Shown here in pieces: positions 17,637 through 26,868 of a stretch of DNA of 64,000 bases. The first letter of the stretch is position 1; every line of letters starts with the position of its first letter. Both the position numbers and the translations under genes were made by a program. The stretch is from Halomonas sp. (GTDB lineage Bacteria > Pseudomonadota > Gammaproteobacteria > Pseudomonadales > Halomonadaceae). The DNA lies in assembly GCF_017515565.1 (NCBI RefSeq), contig NZ_JAFWFN010000031.1, forward strand, positions 1 to 64,000. Reading direction: 5' to 3'. Under the pieces are notes generated by a model. That model did not search any database. It was given only the letters and a program-made list of their open reading frames with translations, and had not been told where the DNA came from.

Positions 17637-18824
17637 TTACGGCTTAAAAGGCGGATTGAAGCGGGCAATAAAGCGTGCATCAATCCGCTTTTTCCATTCC
17701 CATACCCAGCGGCCTGAAAAACCGATCTCGCCACGGCTGGCAATCGCGTGGCCATCGCCAGTGCCAATCAGTGCCAGCACACGTTTAGGTGGCTGCCAAT
17801 TAGCCAGCGGTTCACGGTGGCAGGCGGCGCGCAGATTGTCGGCAAGCAGCGGCCCCATGCGCACCGCATAAACGCCGGCCTTAGGCAGTGGGGATGCGGG
17901 CGGTGGTGGGTTGAAAGCGGCACAGTCGCCAGCCGCGAACAGCCCCGGCTTTCCTGTTACCTCAAGTGTCTTATTCACCTGGATAAACCCTTGCTGGTCC
18001 AGCGGCAGCGCGGTGTCTTTAAGCCACGTCTGGCCAACGGCACCGGTCGCCCACAGCACGATATCCGCGTCAATGAGCTCCCCTTCAGAGGTGTGCACGC
18101 CACCTGTTGTTAGCGTCTGACCACGCACGCCGTGAAGCACTGTAATACCTGCCCGGCGCAGCGCGCGCTTTGTTAACCAGCGTGGCAGACGACCTGCGCC
18201 GGGTAGCAGCGTTGGTGATGCGCTGACTAGCGTGCCTTCCCAGGTAATGTCGGCGCGCTGTTGACGAAGCTGCGCTAGCACACTCATTAAGGTTTCACAG
18301 CCTGCCGCGCCGCCGCCTACGCTCACCACCCGCTGGTGAGTGCCAGTAGGAAGCTGGTCGATTTTCTCTCTTAGCGCTTGCCAGCGGTGGTGCAGTGAAC
18401 TTAGCGGGCGCATCGCCAACAAGTAGGGGCGCTGTTCGTCATGCGTTTCGGAAAACGGCTGCTCTGGCAACGACTGGTCGGGCAACCGTAGCGTAGCGCC
18501 CAGGTTTAAGGAGGCCACATCAAAATGAATCACCTCGCCATTCGCTAGCGTTACTCGACGCTTAGTGGGATCGATAGCCACCGCAGGCGAGGTGATTAAA
18601 TGGGCGCCTGCCCGTTGCGATAGCGCCGCCACATCAATTTGTGTTTCGCGTAGCGTGCACTCCCCCGCCAGCCATGCTGGCACGCTGCCAGAATAGGCGG
18701 CAAGCGGGCTATCGCTAACCACGCTGATAGCGACCGTTGGGTCTGGGTGCTGGGCAAAGGCTTCCAGCACAAAGGCGTGGGCATGACCCGCGCCAATCAG
18801 CACTAAGTATTTCATGGGGGGCAT
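17637..18824 (-). CDS. Pyridine nucleotide-disulfide oxidoreductase family protein (TIGR03169-like)
   Basis: A 395-residue two-dinucleotide-domain flavoprotein. The FAD fold is at the N-terminus (YLVLIGAGHAHAFVLEAF) and the NAD fold near residue 170 (VVSVGGGAAGCETLMSVL); GLFAAGDCAAF binds FAD near the C-terminus. The pattern GAGHAH plus YSGSVPAWLAGE resembles the NDH-2-like domain that is sometimes fused to the selenophosphate synthetase SelD; there is no SelD part here. The ATG at 18824 shares one base with the stop of the upstream gene (TGATG) and has GAGG upstream, implying tight translational coupling. Electron acceptor and physiological role are unknown. Confidence 0.75.
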   Translation of the reverse strand: MPPMKYLVLIGAGHAHAFVLEAFAQHPDPTVAISVVSDSPLAAYSGSVPAWLAGECTLRETQIDVAALSQRAGAHLITSPAVAIDPTKRRVTLANGEVIHFDVASLNLGATLRLPDQSLPEQPFSETHDEQRPYLLAMRPLSSLHHRWQALREKIDQLPTGTHQRVVSVGGGAAGCETLMSVLAQLRQQRADITWEGTLVSASPTLLPGAGRLPRWLTKRALRRAGITVLHGVRGQTLTTGGVHTSEGELIDADIVLWATGAVGQTWLKDTALPLDQQGFIQVNKTLEVTGKPGLFAAGDCAAFNPPPPASPLPKAGVYAVRMGPLLADNLRAACHREPLANWQPPKRVLALIGTGDGHAIASRGEIGFSGRWVWEWKKRIDARFIARFNPPFKP

Positions 18825-20968
18825 CACTTTTCCTCGCCACGCCGCCAATTGAAGTAGCGCTTTAATAACGCCAGTACTCGCTCGGGTTTGTGGGCGTTTT
18901 TCCACACGCCTGCGGTGGCCTTGGCGGCTTCCCCTAGAGTGGGGTAGGGGTGAATGGTGCCCAACAGTTTATTCAGCCCCAGCCCATGCTTCATGGCGAT
19001 AGTAAATTCACCCAGCCACTCCCCGGCGTTTTCCGCCACGATAGTGGCACCGAGTATTTTGTCTCTACCGGGCACGGTGAGTACCTTTATAAACCCTTCC
19101 GTGGCCCCTTCGGCAATCGCGCGGTCACTTTCGCTCATCGCGTAGCGGGTGACTTCAAACGCTACTCCTTTGGCGGTGGCCTCTTTTTCGTTTAGCCCGA
19201 CCCGCGCCACTTCCGGCTGAACGTAGGTGACGGCAGGCATAAAGCGGTAATCCACTGCAAAACTTTTCAGCTCGCCAAACAGCGCGTTGACTGCCGCGTG
19301 CCAGGCCTGATGCGCGGCGGCGTGGGTGAGCTGGTAAGGGCCGGCTAGGTCGCCGCAGGCCCAAATGTTGGGCAAGCGTGTTTGCAGGCGCTCGTTTAGC
19401 GCCAGCGTGCCACCTTCTGTGGTGGTAATGCCCAGCGCTTCCAGCCCTAAGCCTTCCACGTTGGCTTGGCGGCCAACACTCACCAGCAGGTAGTCGAATT
19501 CAACAGTGAGCCGTTCGCCATTATGTTCCACCACCAGCTGGTGTGCCTGACCGTCTTGGCAGACCTCCAGCGCTTTGGCGCTGGTCATCACGGTCACACC
19601 TTCCTGGGTGAGGGTATGCTCAACGTGCTCGCCCACTTCCGTGTCTTCACGGCTAAGCAGCTGCTGCGCGCCTTCCACTAGCGTTACGTGGCTGCCTAAG
19701 CGGGCAAAGCTTTGGCTTAGCTCGCAGCCAATCGCACCGCCGCCCAGTACGACCAAGCGTTTAGGCAGCTCGGTAAGCGACCATAAGTTTTCTGAGGTGA
19801 GAATCGGTGCGTGTTCAATGCCAGGAAGCGAAGGCACACGGGGGCGTGCACCGGTGGCCAGCACGATATGGCGAGCGGTCAGGGTTTTCTCGCCCACTTT
19901 AATTTCCCAGGGAGACGTTAGGGTGGCGTGATCTTGATACACCGTAACGCCAAGCCCTGAGTAGCGCTCGACGCTATCGTGGGGTTCGATGTCGGTAATC
20001 GATTGATGAACGTGGCCCATCACATCGGCGAAATTCACTTCTGGCTCGCTGGCGCTAATGCCAAAGCGTTTTGCATTGCGGATTTCGTGGGCGGCGCGAG
20101 CCGCGCGAATCAGCGCTTTAGAAGGCACGCAGCCGGTATTTAAACAGTCGCCGCCCATTTTGTGCTTTTCTACTAACGCCACTTTGGCCTTTACGGCGCT
20201 GCCAATGTAGCTAGTAACAAGACCCGCCGAGCCACCGCCAATCACCACGATGTCGTAATCAAAGCGGGATGGGCGAGTATAACCACGGTAGGCATTGCGT
20301 TTTTGCACCAGTAGCGCAATACGACGCGCTATCCAGGGAAACATCGCCAGCAGCGCAAACGAGGCTAAAAGCCCGGGAGAAATAATCCCGCCCAAGCTTT
20401 CAAGTTCGCCGAGCTGGCCGCCTGCATTGACGTAAACCGCGGTGCCGGGCAGCATGCCAAGCTGGCTCACCCAATAAAACGTGGTGGTTTTGAGCCGCGT
20501 GAGCCCCATCACCAGGTTGATCATAAAAAACGGAAACACCGGTACCAGGCGAAGGGTGAAGAGATAGAAAGCACCATCTTTATCCACGCCACGATTGACC
20601 GTCTCGAACTGGCGGGGAAAGCGCTTTTCAATCGGCTGGCGAAACAGAAACCGCGAAACTAAAAAGGCCAGTGTGGCGCCGATGGTGCTGGCAAAGGAGA
20701 TAATCAATAGCCCCCAGCCGAGGCCAAAGAGCGCGCCACCCAGTAGGGTTAGAAGTGTCGCACCCGGTAACGACAGTGCCGTCATCACCACATATACGGC
20801 AAAGAAAATCCCCGCCACTTGCCAAGGCGACTGTTGAAATGCTGCCTGGAAATCGCTGCGGTAGGCTTGTAGGGTTTCCAAGGTGAAAAACGTGTGGGCG
20901 CCGCTCAGGTAAAAGCCGAGCACGGCCAGTAGCAGCAGGGTGATAATCAGCAGGCGCTGACGGTTCAT
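18824..20968 (-). CDS. Bifunctional TVP38/TMEM64-type membrane domain fused to FAD-dependent oxidoreductase
   Basis: A 714-residue fusion. Residues 1-230 carry about five hydrophobic segments and the TVP38/TMEM64 (SNARE-associated, DedA-like) pattern, including GATLLTLLGGALFGLGWG and the NLVMGLTRLKTTTFYW region. Residues 238-714 form a dihydrolipoamide-dehydrogenase or mercuric-reductase-like module. It has VVIGGGSAGLV, the redox-active GGDCLNTGCVPSK, the NAD loop VVLGGGAIGCE, WACGDLAG and the C-terminal HPYPTLGE, where the active-site histidine sits. The fusion ties a disulfide-type flavoenzyme to the inner membrane. The fused architecture itself is known in proteobacteria; its substrate is not. 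It overlaps the next gene by one base. Confidence 0.85.
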   Translation of the reverse strand: MNRQRLLIITLLLLAVLGFYLSGAHTFFTLETLQAYRSDFQAAFQQSPWQVAGIFFAVYVVMTALSLPGATLLTLLGGALFGLGWGLLIISFASTIGATLAFLVSRFLFRQPIEKRFPRQFETVNRGVDKDGAFYLFTLRLVPVFPFFMINLVMGLTRLKTTTFYWVSQLGMLPGTAVYVNAGGQLGELESLGGIISPGLLASFALLAMFPWIARRIALLVQKRNAYRGYTRPSRFDYDIVVIGGGSAGLVTSYIGSAVKAKVALVEKHKMGGDCLNTGCVPSKALIRAARAAHEIRNAKRFGISASEPEVNFADVMGHVHQSITDIEPHDSVERYSGLGVTVYQDHATLTSPWEIKVGEKTLTARHIVLATGARPRVPSLPGIEHAPILTSENLWSLTELPKRLVVLGGGAIGCELSQSFARLGSHVTLVEGAQQLLSREDTEVGEHVEHTLTQEGVTVMTSAKALEVCQDGQAHQLVVEHNGERLTVEFDYLLVSVGRQANVEGLGLEALGITTTEGGTLALNERLQTRLPNIWACGDLAGPYQLTHAAAHQAWHAAVNALFGELKSFAVDYRFMPAVTYVQPEVARVGLNEKEATAKGVAFEVTRYAMSESDRAIAEGATEGFIKVLTVPGRDKILGATIVAENAGEWLGEFTIAMKHGLGLNKLLGTIHPYPTLGEAAKATAGVWKNAHKPERVLALLKRYFNWRRGEEK

Positions 20969-21044
20969 GGCAGGCTCCGGTGGGGCGTGGTGGTGTTAGA
21001 AGCAGAACATTCGTTAAGTATCAGTGGCGCACAGCGCGGATTCC

Positions 21045-21677
21045 TTACACCTTGGAAGCGTTTTTCAGAGTTTGTTGCCAGCGCTGCCAGTCTTCTGGTC
21101 GGTCAATATCCCACATAGTGTCGGGAAAGATGGCTTCTAGCGCCAGCGCGGCTAGACGTTGACGGGTGACCTTGAGCACTTGCTCAGTTCCCCAGGGAAT
21201 ATCCTCAAACAGGCTAGGGTGGTCGTGGTGAGTGCCAATCAACCCGTAGCCGCCATCTTCGGCAGGCAAAATCACCACGGGTGCGCTTTCAAGGGCCGCA
21301 CTGCACTGCTTCAGCATGCCAACGGTAATGCTTGGGCAGTCGGTGCCCATCACCATCGCCGGGCCTTGCGCACTATTTAGCGCATGGCGAACGCGCATTC
21401 CCACGTCACCCTGCTGTTGAGCGGCAAGGGCTATGCCGTGGTGAGCCTGAAGCTCCAGAAACAACGGATGCTGATGCTCCAGAGAGGTCCATAGTGTGAT
21501 GTTTCGTGCTCCCAACGCTTGGCAGGCGGTAGCAACGCAGTGGCGAACCATGGTGGCATGGGCTTGCGCCGCGCCTTCTGGCCCCAGGTAAGGAATTAAG
21601 CGCGTTTTCGCCTGCCCTGGCAGTGGCGCCTTTGCCAGCAGGTGTAAATGGGGCTGCATGGTTGGCTTAACGGGCAT
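21045..21677 (-). CDS. TIGR04282/DUF2064 family glycosyltransferase-like protein
   Basis: A 210-residue nucleotidyl- or glycosyltransferase-fold protein. The family marks are LLAKAPLPGQAKTRLIPYLG near residue 12, MGTDCPSI near residue 115 and LPAEDGGYGLIG near residue 136. Homologues are named for arsenosugar biosynthesis, but no radical-SAM ArsS gene lies nearby, so the name should not be taken as function. The start overlaps the end of the upstream transferase gene by 11 bases. The two transferases commonly travel as a pair. Confidence 0.8.
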   Translation of the reverse strand: MPVKPTMQPHLHLLAKAPLPGQAKTRLIPYLGPEGAAQAHATMVRHCVATACQALGARNITLWTSLEHQHPLFLELQAHHGIALAAQQQGDVGMRVRHALNSAQGPAMVMGTDCPSITVGMLKQCSAALESAPVVILPAEDGGYGLIGTHHDHPSLFEDIPWGTEQVLKVTRQRLAALALEAIFPDTMWDIDRPEDWQRWQQTLKNASKV

Positions 21678-22374
21678 TGCGATACTCCTTGGCCAATTGA
21701 GTGGCGCTGACGCCGCGCCAGTAGCGGTAACGTAGCCGCCACATCAGGCGAATGGTTCTCCAGGCGCCGAACTGATCCCAGCGTCTGCCCGAGCTTATCA
21801 CTTTGGTGCGTAGGCAGGCGGGGGAAGAAAGTGCCTTCAGCCGCTTGCTTAACGCGATATCTTCCATTAGCGGCTGATCGGGAAAGCCGCCCACGGCGTC
21901 AAACGTCTCTCGGCGTAGAAACATGCCATGGTCGCCGGTGGCGATACCGCTCAGCCGTGAGCGTAGGTTCATCATCCGGCTAACTATGGGCAGCCAGCGG
22001 CTTTTGCCCTCCAAGTGAATATCAAACCGCCCCCAGGCATTGGTTTTTAGCGCTTGTGTTATCAGGTTAATCGCCCCTTCGGGAAGCCTAGTATCAGCAT
22101 GTAAAAACAGCAGCGCCGATGAGCGCGCGTGTTCTGCGCCCAGGTTCATTTGCCGTGCTCGCCCTGGCGTACTGCTGAGCACTCGATCCGCCAGCGGAGT
22201 GGCGATTTGAATGCTGCTATCTTGACTGCCGCCATCCACCACAATGATTTCTACGCCTGTCTCCCGCAGCGGTTGCAGCGGCGTCAACGCGGCTTCTATC
22301 CCCGCCGCCTCATTGAGCATCGGAATCACAATACTAAGCGTAGGCGGTTCAGCGCCTGGGTTAACCAAGGGCAA
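21667..22374 (-). CDS. TIGR04283 family glycosyltransferase (GT2 fold)
   Basis: A GT-A fold transferase of about 235 residues. It has LSIVIPMLNEAAGIE, EIIVVDGGSQDSS, GRARQMNLGAEHA, ALLFLHADTRLP and FLRRETFDAVGGFPD, the order expected for the family. The TTG at 22374 is preceded by GGAGGG at seven bases and gives the usual family length. An ATG at 22410 in the same frame lacks a good site and would increase overlap with the ABC ATPase gene from 14 to 50 bases. The acceptor is unknown. It is embedded between a YnjD-type ATPase and the DUF2064 partner. Confidence 0.78.
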   Translation of the reverse strand: MPLVNPGAEPPTLSIVIPMLNEAAGIEAALTPLQPLRETGVEIIVVDGGSQDSSIQIATPLADRVLSSTPGRARQMNLGAEHARSSALLFLHADTRLPEGAINLITQALKTNAWGRFDIHLEGKSRWLPIVSRMMNLRSRLSGIATGDHGMFLRRETFDAVGGFPDQPLMEDIALSKRLKALSSPACLRTKVISSGRRWDQFGAWRTIRLMWRLRYRYWRGVSATQLAKEYRNAR

Positions 22375-22996
22375 TGATTGGCCCTCCAGCGGCATTGGCA
22401 TCGGCTTCATCGTGGGTGACCAGCAGCGTGGGCAGGCCCGCGGCCCGCAACTGGCCGAACACCAGGGTGCGCATTTCCTGGCGCAGTGCCGTGTCGAGCT
22501 TGGAAAATGGCTCATCCAGCAGCACGGCGCGGGGCTGTGAAAGCAGTAGTCGCATCAGTGCCACGCGAGCTTGCTGGCCGCCGGAAAGGGTTGCGGGATC
22601 GCGGGCTTCAAAGCCTGAAAGCCCCACTTGCTCTAGCGCTTGGGCGACCTGCTGGCGCTTGTCATTGGCACGGTGTGGCAGACCAAAGCGCAAATTCCCC
22701 TCCACGCTTAAATGCGGAAATAGCATTGGGTCCTGAAACAGCAGGCCGATGCTGCGCCGTTCGGCGGGCAGTGTGTCCAGGCGTTTATCGCCAAGATAGA
22801 GTTCACCTTGGGCCTGAAAAGCAGGCGACAAAAAGCCCGCTAGATAGGCCAGCAGTGTGGATTTACCCGAGCCGGAAGGCCCCATCACGGTTACTACTTC
22901 CCCAGGCGCAATGTCACGGTGCATTGTTAGCAGCGTTTCGCCTGCCAGGGTGATAGACATCTGTTTGATATGCAGCGTTTGAAGGTTGGGGGTCAT
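22361..22996 (-). CDS. ynjD: ABC transporter ATP-binding protein, YnjD type
   Basis: The ATPase of a binding-protein-dependent importer, 211 residues. Walker A is GPSGSGKST near residue 38, the Q-loop is LLFQDPMLFPHLS, the signature is LSGGQQARVALMR near residue 132, Walker B is AVLLDEPFSKLD, and the switch histidine is in VTHDEAD. The ATG at 22996 overlaps the permease stop as ATGA, so the earlier in-frame ATG at 23029 is not used here. It energises the permease directly upstream. By family the YnjBCD system resembles the thiamine and iron importer classes, but its ligand is not known. Confidence 0.85.
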   Translation of the reverse strand: MTPNLQTLHIKQMSITLAGETLLTMHRDIAPGEVVTVMGPSGSGKSTLLAYLAGFLSPAFQAQGELYLGDKRLDTLPAERRSIGLLFQDPMLFPHLSVEGNLRFGLPHRANDKRQQVAQALEQVGLSGFEARDPATLSGGQQARVALMRLLLSQPRAVLLDEPFSKLDTALRQEMRTLVFGQLRAAGLPTLLVTHDEADANAAGGPIIALG

Positions 22997-24675
22997 GTAG
23001 CTCCTCGCATTTGGCGGCGTTTTGCCCACACAAGGCGGGGAATCAAGAGTGCCAGACTAAAGCCAATAAAGGGCAGCAGCGCTTGCAGTAGTGCCAATAC
23101 CGCCACTAGCCTGCGGTTGCCGCCAGACGCCATGGCCACGGCTTCGGTGGTGATGGTGGGAACACGCCCACCGCCAAGCAGCAGCGTTGGCAAATACTGC
23201 CCGATGCTCACGGCTAAGCTCACTGCGCAGGCGGTGAGTAACGGGGCCAATAGCAGTGGCAGGCGCACTTGCCAGAAGGCTCGCCAGGGGGGAACACCTA
23301 GCGACAGCGCCACCTGCACCCAGCGTGGGTCCAGCCGCCGGTAGGCCTCTGACAGCGATAAATAGAGATACGGCACCACAAACAGCAGGTGAACGGCCAC
23401 CACCAAGGCGTGCTGAGGGCGAATGGCAACGCTTTCAGCGGCGACCACCAAGCCAAACAGAAAGGCCACTTGCGGCACAATAAGCGGTAGATAAAGCAGC
23501 CATTGCGCACGCCGTGCAGGCAGGTGGTGGCGCGCTGCATGTTCCAATGTGGCTACGACCAGCACCGCGGCGATAAGCGTCGCGGCTAGCCCAACACTCA
23601 GCGTGTTCATCAGCGGTGTCGCTACGCTGGGCAGAATGCGCTGCCAGTGGTTCAGCGTGAACGTACCCGGCAGCGCATCCGGAAAGCGCCAAAAGCCCGC
23701 CACCGAAAACAGCGCCAGCCCGGCTAAGGCACTCATCGCCAGCAGAGTGACGGTTAACAGCAACGCGCGGCCGCCAAACGCAACCGCTGTTGACCCTGAG
23801 GCACGCGCGCCGTTGGCCAGCCAGCGTTGGCTGGCGCGTTTGACAGCCTGCTCGCCAAGCCACCAGGTCAGCAGTGCCGCCAGGGTAACGCCGAGCTGCA
23901 GCACGGCACCGGCAGAGGCCATAAAGCGACGGTTCAAATCAGGGTCGTTAAACCAAGTGAGAATCGAAACGCTCAGCGTGGGTGGTAGGGTAGGGCCAAG
24001 AATCAACGCCATATCCACCACCGAGGTGGCATAGGCAATGACGGCGTAAACCGGCAAGCGAATCAGTGGGTAAAGCGCAGGAAAAACGCACTTCAGCCAG
24101 GCAATGCTAGGCGCGTAGCCCAGCGAGCGCGCTAGGGTGACACGTTGTTCAGGGCGCAACTGAGGCAGCGCTGCCAGGCTCATCAACAGCAAAAAGGGCA
24201 CTTCTTTGAGGATTAAGCCTGCCATCAGCGCCAGGCCTAATGGGTCGTTGACGATCAACAGGTCGGGTGGGCGTTCCCATCCGGTGAGCCCAGGGGAGAT
24301 CCAGCGAACGAAGAGTCCTGAAGGTGCAATCAAAAAGGCGAGCCCAAACGCCACGGCCGCATGGGGAATAGCCAGCAGCGGTGAGACCATTCGCCGAATT
24401 GCACGGTCGATCCAGGTGCCTTGGCTGGCAGCCAGAAATAGCACCACGATAAATAGCGCCACCAGCGTGGTGATCAGCCCGCTAAAATAGCTCAGTAGTA
24501 CGGAGCGGTGCAGGCCAGCGCGCCCCCAAAGGGCTTGCCATGCTTCCAGGTGGAACGTATCCCCCCCGAGTACCGGCAAATAGCCAAATGCTGGAAGAAT
24601 CACCATGAGCAACCCTGCCGCTAGCGGCAGGGTTAACACGCTTATCATTACCCAAGGGGCTAGTCGCAGCAGCAT
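22993..24675 (-). CDS. ynjC: ABC transporter permease, YnjC type (two fused permease halves)
   Basis: A 560-residue inner-membrane protein with about twelve hydrophobic segments, arranged as two permease units (about residues 1-280 and 295-560). Each carries an EAA-like loop: AALPQLRPEQRVTLARSLGYAP in the first and SEAYRRLDPRWVQVALSLGVP in the second. This single-chain double permease is the layout of YnjC, FbpB and ThiP. It starts three bases after the binding-protein gene and overlaps the ATPase gene, so the three parts are coupled. Confidence 0.85.
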   Translation of the reverse strand: MLLRLAPWVMISVLTLPLAAGLLMVILPAFGYLPVLGGDTFHLEAWQALWGRAGLHRSVLLSYFSGLITTLVALFIVVLFLAASQGTWIDRAIRRMVSPLLAIPHAAVAFGLAFLIAPSGLFVRWISPGLTGWERPPDLLIVNDPLGLALMAGLILKEVPFLLLMSLAALPQLRPEQRVTLARSLGYAPSIAWLKCVFPALYPLIRLPVYAVIAYATSVVDMALILGPTLPPTLSVSILTWFNDPDLNRRFMASAGAVLQLGVTLAALLTWWLGEQAVKRASQRWLANGARASGSTAVAFGGRALLLTVTLLAMSALAGLALFSVAGFWRFPDALPGTFTLNHWQRILPSVATPLMNTLSVGLAATLIAAVLVVATLEHAARHHLPARRAQWLLYLPLIVPQVAFLFGLVVAAESVAIRPQHALVVAVHLLFVVPYLYLSLSEAYRRLDPRWVQVALSLGVPPWRAFWQVRLPLLLAPLLTACAVSLAVSIGQYLPTLLLGGGRVPTITTEAVAMASGGNRRLVAVLALLQALLPFIGFSLALLIPRLVWAKRRQMRGAT

Positions 24676-24678
24676 TGC

Positions 24679-25893
24679 TTAGTTCACATAGCGTTCTTGC
24701 CACGCTTCAGCAATGGCATCTACCCAGCTTGGGTGCGGCTGCCCCAGGACTTCGCCCAGCTCGTTAGGTGGCAGTGTCGCGATACCCAGATCAATATCAT
24801 CAAACAAGGCACGATCCTCAGACGAGAGCATTTCCATGGCTAAGACCGTGTTGCTACCCCACACTTCTGGGTCCTGTTTTTCCGCCTGGGCTTCTGGCGA
24901 CATTAGGTAGTTGGCCACCACCATCGCGCCTGCTTTGTGCTGGGCGTTGTAGGGAATGGCCATAAAGCTCATGTTGCCAATCATGCCGCTATCATGCACG
25001 TAGCTTCTTACTGTGTCGGGTAACTCGTAGTTAGCGATAGCACCCGAGGCTTCGGTAGTGCTAAACGACAGCGCAATACTGATTTCGCTGTCGCCCATCA
25101 GGCTTCGCAGGTCAGCGCTGTTGGAAGGGAACGCACGCCCTGAGCGCCACAGGTGAGGGTGAAGCTCATCGAGAAACTCCCATAGTGGTGCTGTCGCCGC
25201 GTCGAAATCCTCGTCCTGCATGGGGTCATAGAAGATATCCGTGGCATCGCTTAGCTCCAGCAACGCCTGAGTAATAAAGGCATTGCCCAGGAAGTTAGGC
25301 ACTTGGGCATAGGTAAACTCCCCGGGGTTCTGTTTAGTCCACTCCAGCAGTTCTGGCATGTTGTTGGGATGGTTTTCCACCAGTGCAGTGTCGTAATAGA
25401 AAACTACCTGAGAGCTGCTCCAGGGGGACTCTAAGCCGTCGACCGGAATGGTCCAGTCGTAGCGTACGGCGGGGGTGTTGTCAGGATCTGTCAGCGCGTA
25501 GTAGGGCATGGCATCTGCCCAGGGCCCAAACAGTAGGCCATTGGCTTTCATTGCGGCAAAGTTCTCGCCATTAATCCAGATCATATCCACGCTGCCCTGG
25601 TCATCGTTGCCGGCCTGCTTCTCAGCCAACACCCGCGAGACGGCTTCCGCGGTATCGCCCAGTTTGACGTGAACCAGCTCTACGCCGTATTTGGCATTCA
25701 CTTGCTGCGCCACCCAACTGATATAAGCGTTAGTACGCTCTTCACCCGCCCAAGCGTTCCAGTAAACGGTTTGACCATCGGCGGCTTCTAGCACGGCCTC
25801 CCAATCATTTGGATCTGGGGCCGCGGCGGCGGGCAGTGCCAGTGACAACATGGCAGTGGCGACAGCGGCCCCTAGAGTAGCGCGTGGTTTCAT
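24679..25893 (-). CDS. ynjB: ABC transporter substrate-binding protein, YnjB type
   Basis: A 404-residue periplasmic binding protein with a clear signal peptide (about residues 1-25, cut near AAA-AP). The mature part has WNAWAGEERTNAYISWVAQQVNAKYG, DMIWINGENFAAMKANGLLFGPWA and the late segment VANYLMSPEAQAEKQDP, typical of the YnjB/thiamine-binding group. The ligand cannot be read from sequence. It follows the phosphotransferase gene by 24 bases. A kinase-like protein next to an importer suggests that the imported compound, or a headgroup made from it, may be phosphorylated. Confidence 0.84.
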   Translation of the reverse strand: MKPRATLGAAVATAMLSLALPAAAAPDPNDWEAVLEAADGQTVYWNAWAGEERTNAYISWVAQQVNAKYGVELVHVKLGDTAEAVSRVLAEKQAGNDDQGSVDMIWINGENFAAMKANGLLFGPWADAMPYYALTDPDNTPAVRYDWTIPVDGLESPWSSSQVVFYYDTALVENHPNNMPELLEWTKQNPGEFTYAQVPNFLGNAFITQALLELSDATDIFYDPMQDEDFDAATAPLWEFLDELHPHLWRSGRAFPSNSADLRSLMGDSEISIALSFSTTEASGAIANYELPDTVRSYVHDSGMIGNMSFMAIPYNAQHKAGAMVVANYLMSPEAQAEKQDPEVWGSNTVLAMEMLSSEDRALFDDIDLGIATLPPNELGEVLGQPHPSWVDAIAEAWQERYVN

Positions 25894-25917
25894 CGTACAC
25901 CTCGTAAAATCAATTGG

Positions 25918-26868
25918 TTATAGAGACGCTTTTAGGTGGAGAAGTTCATTATGAACCAGCTCAATAATGGGCAGTGACAGATAGTGCTCAACCCGATCGC
26001 GCACGTGCTCAATGACGGCGGCATCGGTTAACTCTGCTGACCAGTCCTGGCCGCGATACTCCGTATCCTGAGTGTGCAAATGCTGGGCGCGCCACTTGGC
26101 GCACCAGGTCAACGACCACAGCCAGGTGGCACGGCGGCAGGCCACCAGGGTTTCCGCGCTGGGTGATTTGCCCATACGTGCCTGCCAGCGCTGATAAAAG
26201 GCCATTACCTGATCGTGGTTGAGCACTGCCTGGCTGTTAACGTCCCAGGTGGTTGAGGTGTAAAGCGAGGTGTGGGCGAGATCAATCCCCGGCAGACCAT
26301 AGCGGCACTTCTCTAAGTCCACCAGAATCGCACGGCCTTCAGCTGTTACCAGGAAGTTGCCGGGGTGGGTGTCAAAGCTGATTAGGCAGCGCTCGGCATC
26401 GGGTAGCGTGGTGGGCAGCGCGTTCAGTTCGTCGCGAACACGTGCAATAACAGCGCTACTCAAGTCGGCTTTTTCAAGCCACTCGGCTTGGCGGCTGACT
26501 TCCTCACGCATGGCCTGCCAAGGGTCATTGGGGGCGAGTAGAGGAGCGGGTTGGCTTGGCAGTGGCAGCTGGTGCAGGCTGGCTAGGGTGTCGGCAATAC
26601 GCGGTAAATCTTCTGGCAGCTGCGCCAGTTGGCCATCAATGGCATCCACCAGCAGCCCGCCACGGGGCAGGGCGTCGCTGACTGGCAACGTGCCGTGTAA
26701 ACGGGGCGCGTGTCCTCCCTGGCTGGCGCGCTCGTAGCACGCTGCTTCATAGGCAAGGTTCTCTGCGGGCGCTAGATCCATCTGGCTCTGTTTGGGCAGC
26801 CGTGCGACCCAGTCATCGCCATGGCGGTGCATCCACACATGGTCGTGAGCAAGCCCGGTGTCCGCCAT
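25918..26868 (-). CDS. Phosphotransferase of the aminoglycoside/choline kinase family (apparent 5' frameshift)
   Basis: A 316-residue APH-fold kinase. The catalytic loop reads ISFDTHPGNFL near residue 172, with the metal-binding DLEKC about 20 residues later. Small-molecule kinases of this fold act on choline, sugars, amino acids or aminoglycosides; the substrate here is unknown. The ATG at 26868 starts abruptly inside what looks like a conserved N-terminus. Upstream in the same frame about 24 further codons without a start read ALQQAGIAYQSLSP, while another frame begins MPTPLEVRLQALE at 26951. One base gained or lost near 26910 would join them. It opens the ynjBCD transcription unit. Confidence 0.75.
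   Translation of the reverse strand: MADTGLAHDHVWMHRHGDDWVARLPKQSQMDLAPAENLAYEAACYERASQGGHAPRLHGTLPVSDALPRGGLLVDAIDGQLAQLPEDLPRIADTLASLHQLPLPSQPAPLLAPNDPWQAMREEVSRQAEWLEKADLSSAVIARVRDELNALPTTLPDAERCLISFDTHPGNFLVTAEGRAILVDLEKCRYGLPGIDLAHTSLYTSTTWDVNSQAVLNHDQVMAFYQRWQARMGKSPSAETLVACRRATWLWSLTWCAKWRAQHLHTQDTEYRGQDWSAELTDAAVIEHVRDRVEHYLSLPIIELVHNELLHLKASL

Noticed and set aside
21045-22374. Arsenosugar biosynthesis as the role of the two transferases
   Set aside because: No ArsS-type or ArsM-type gene is nearby. The name comes from the family label only.
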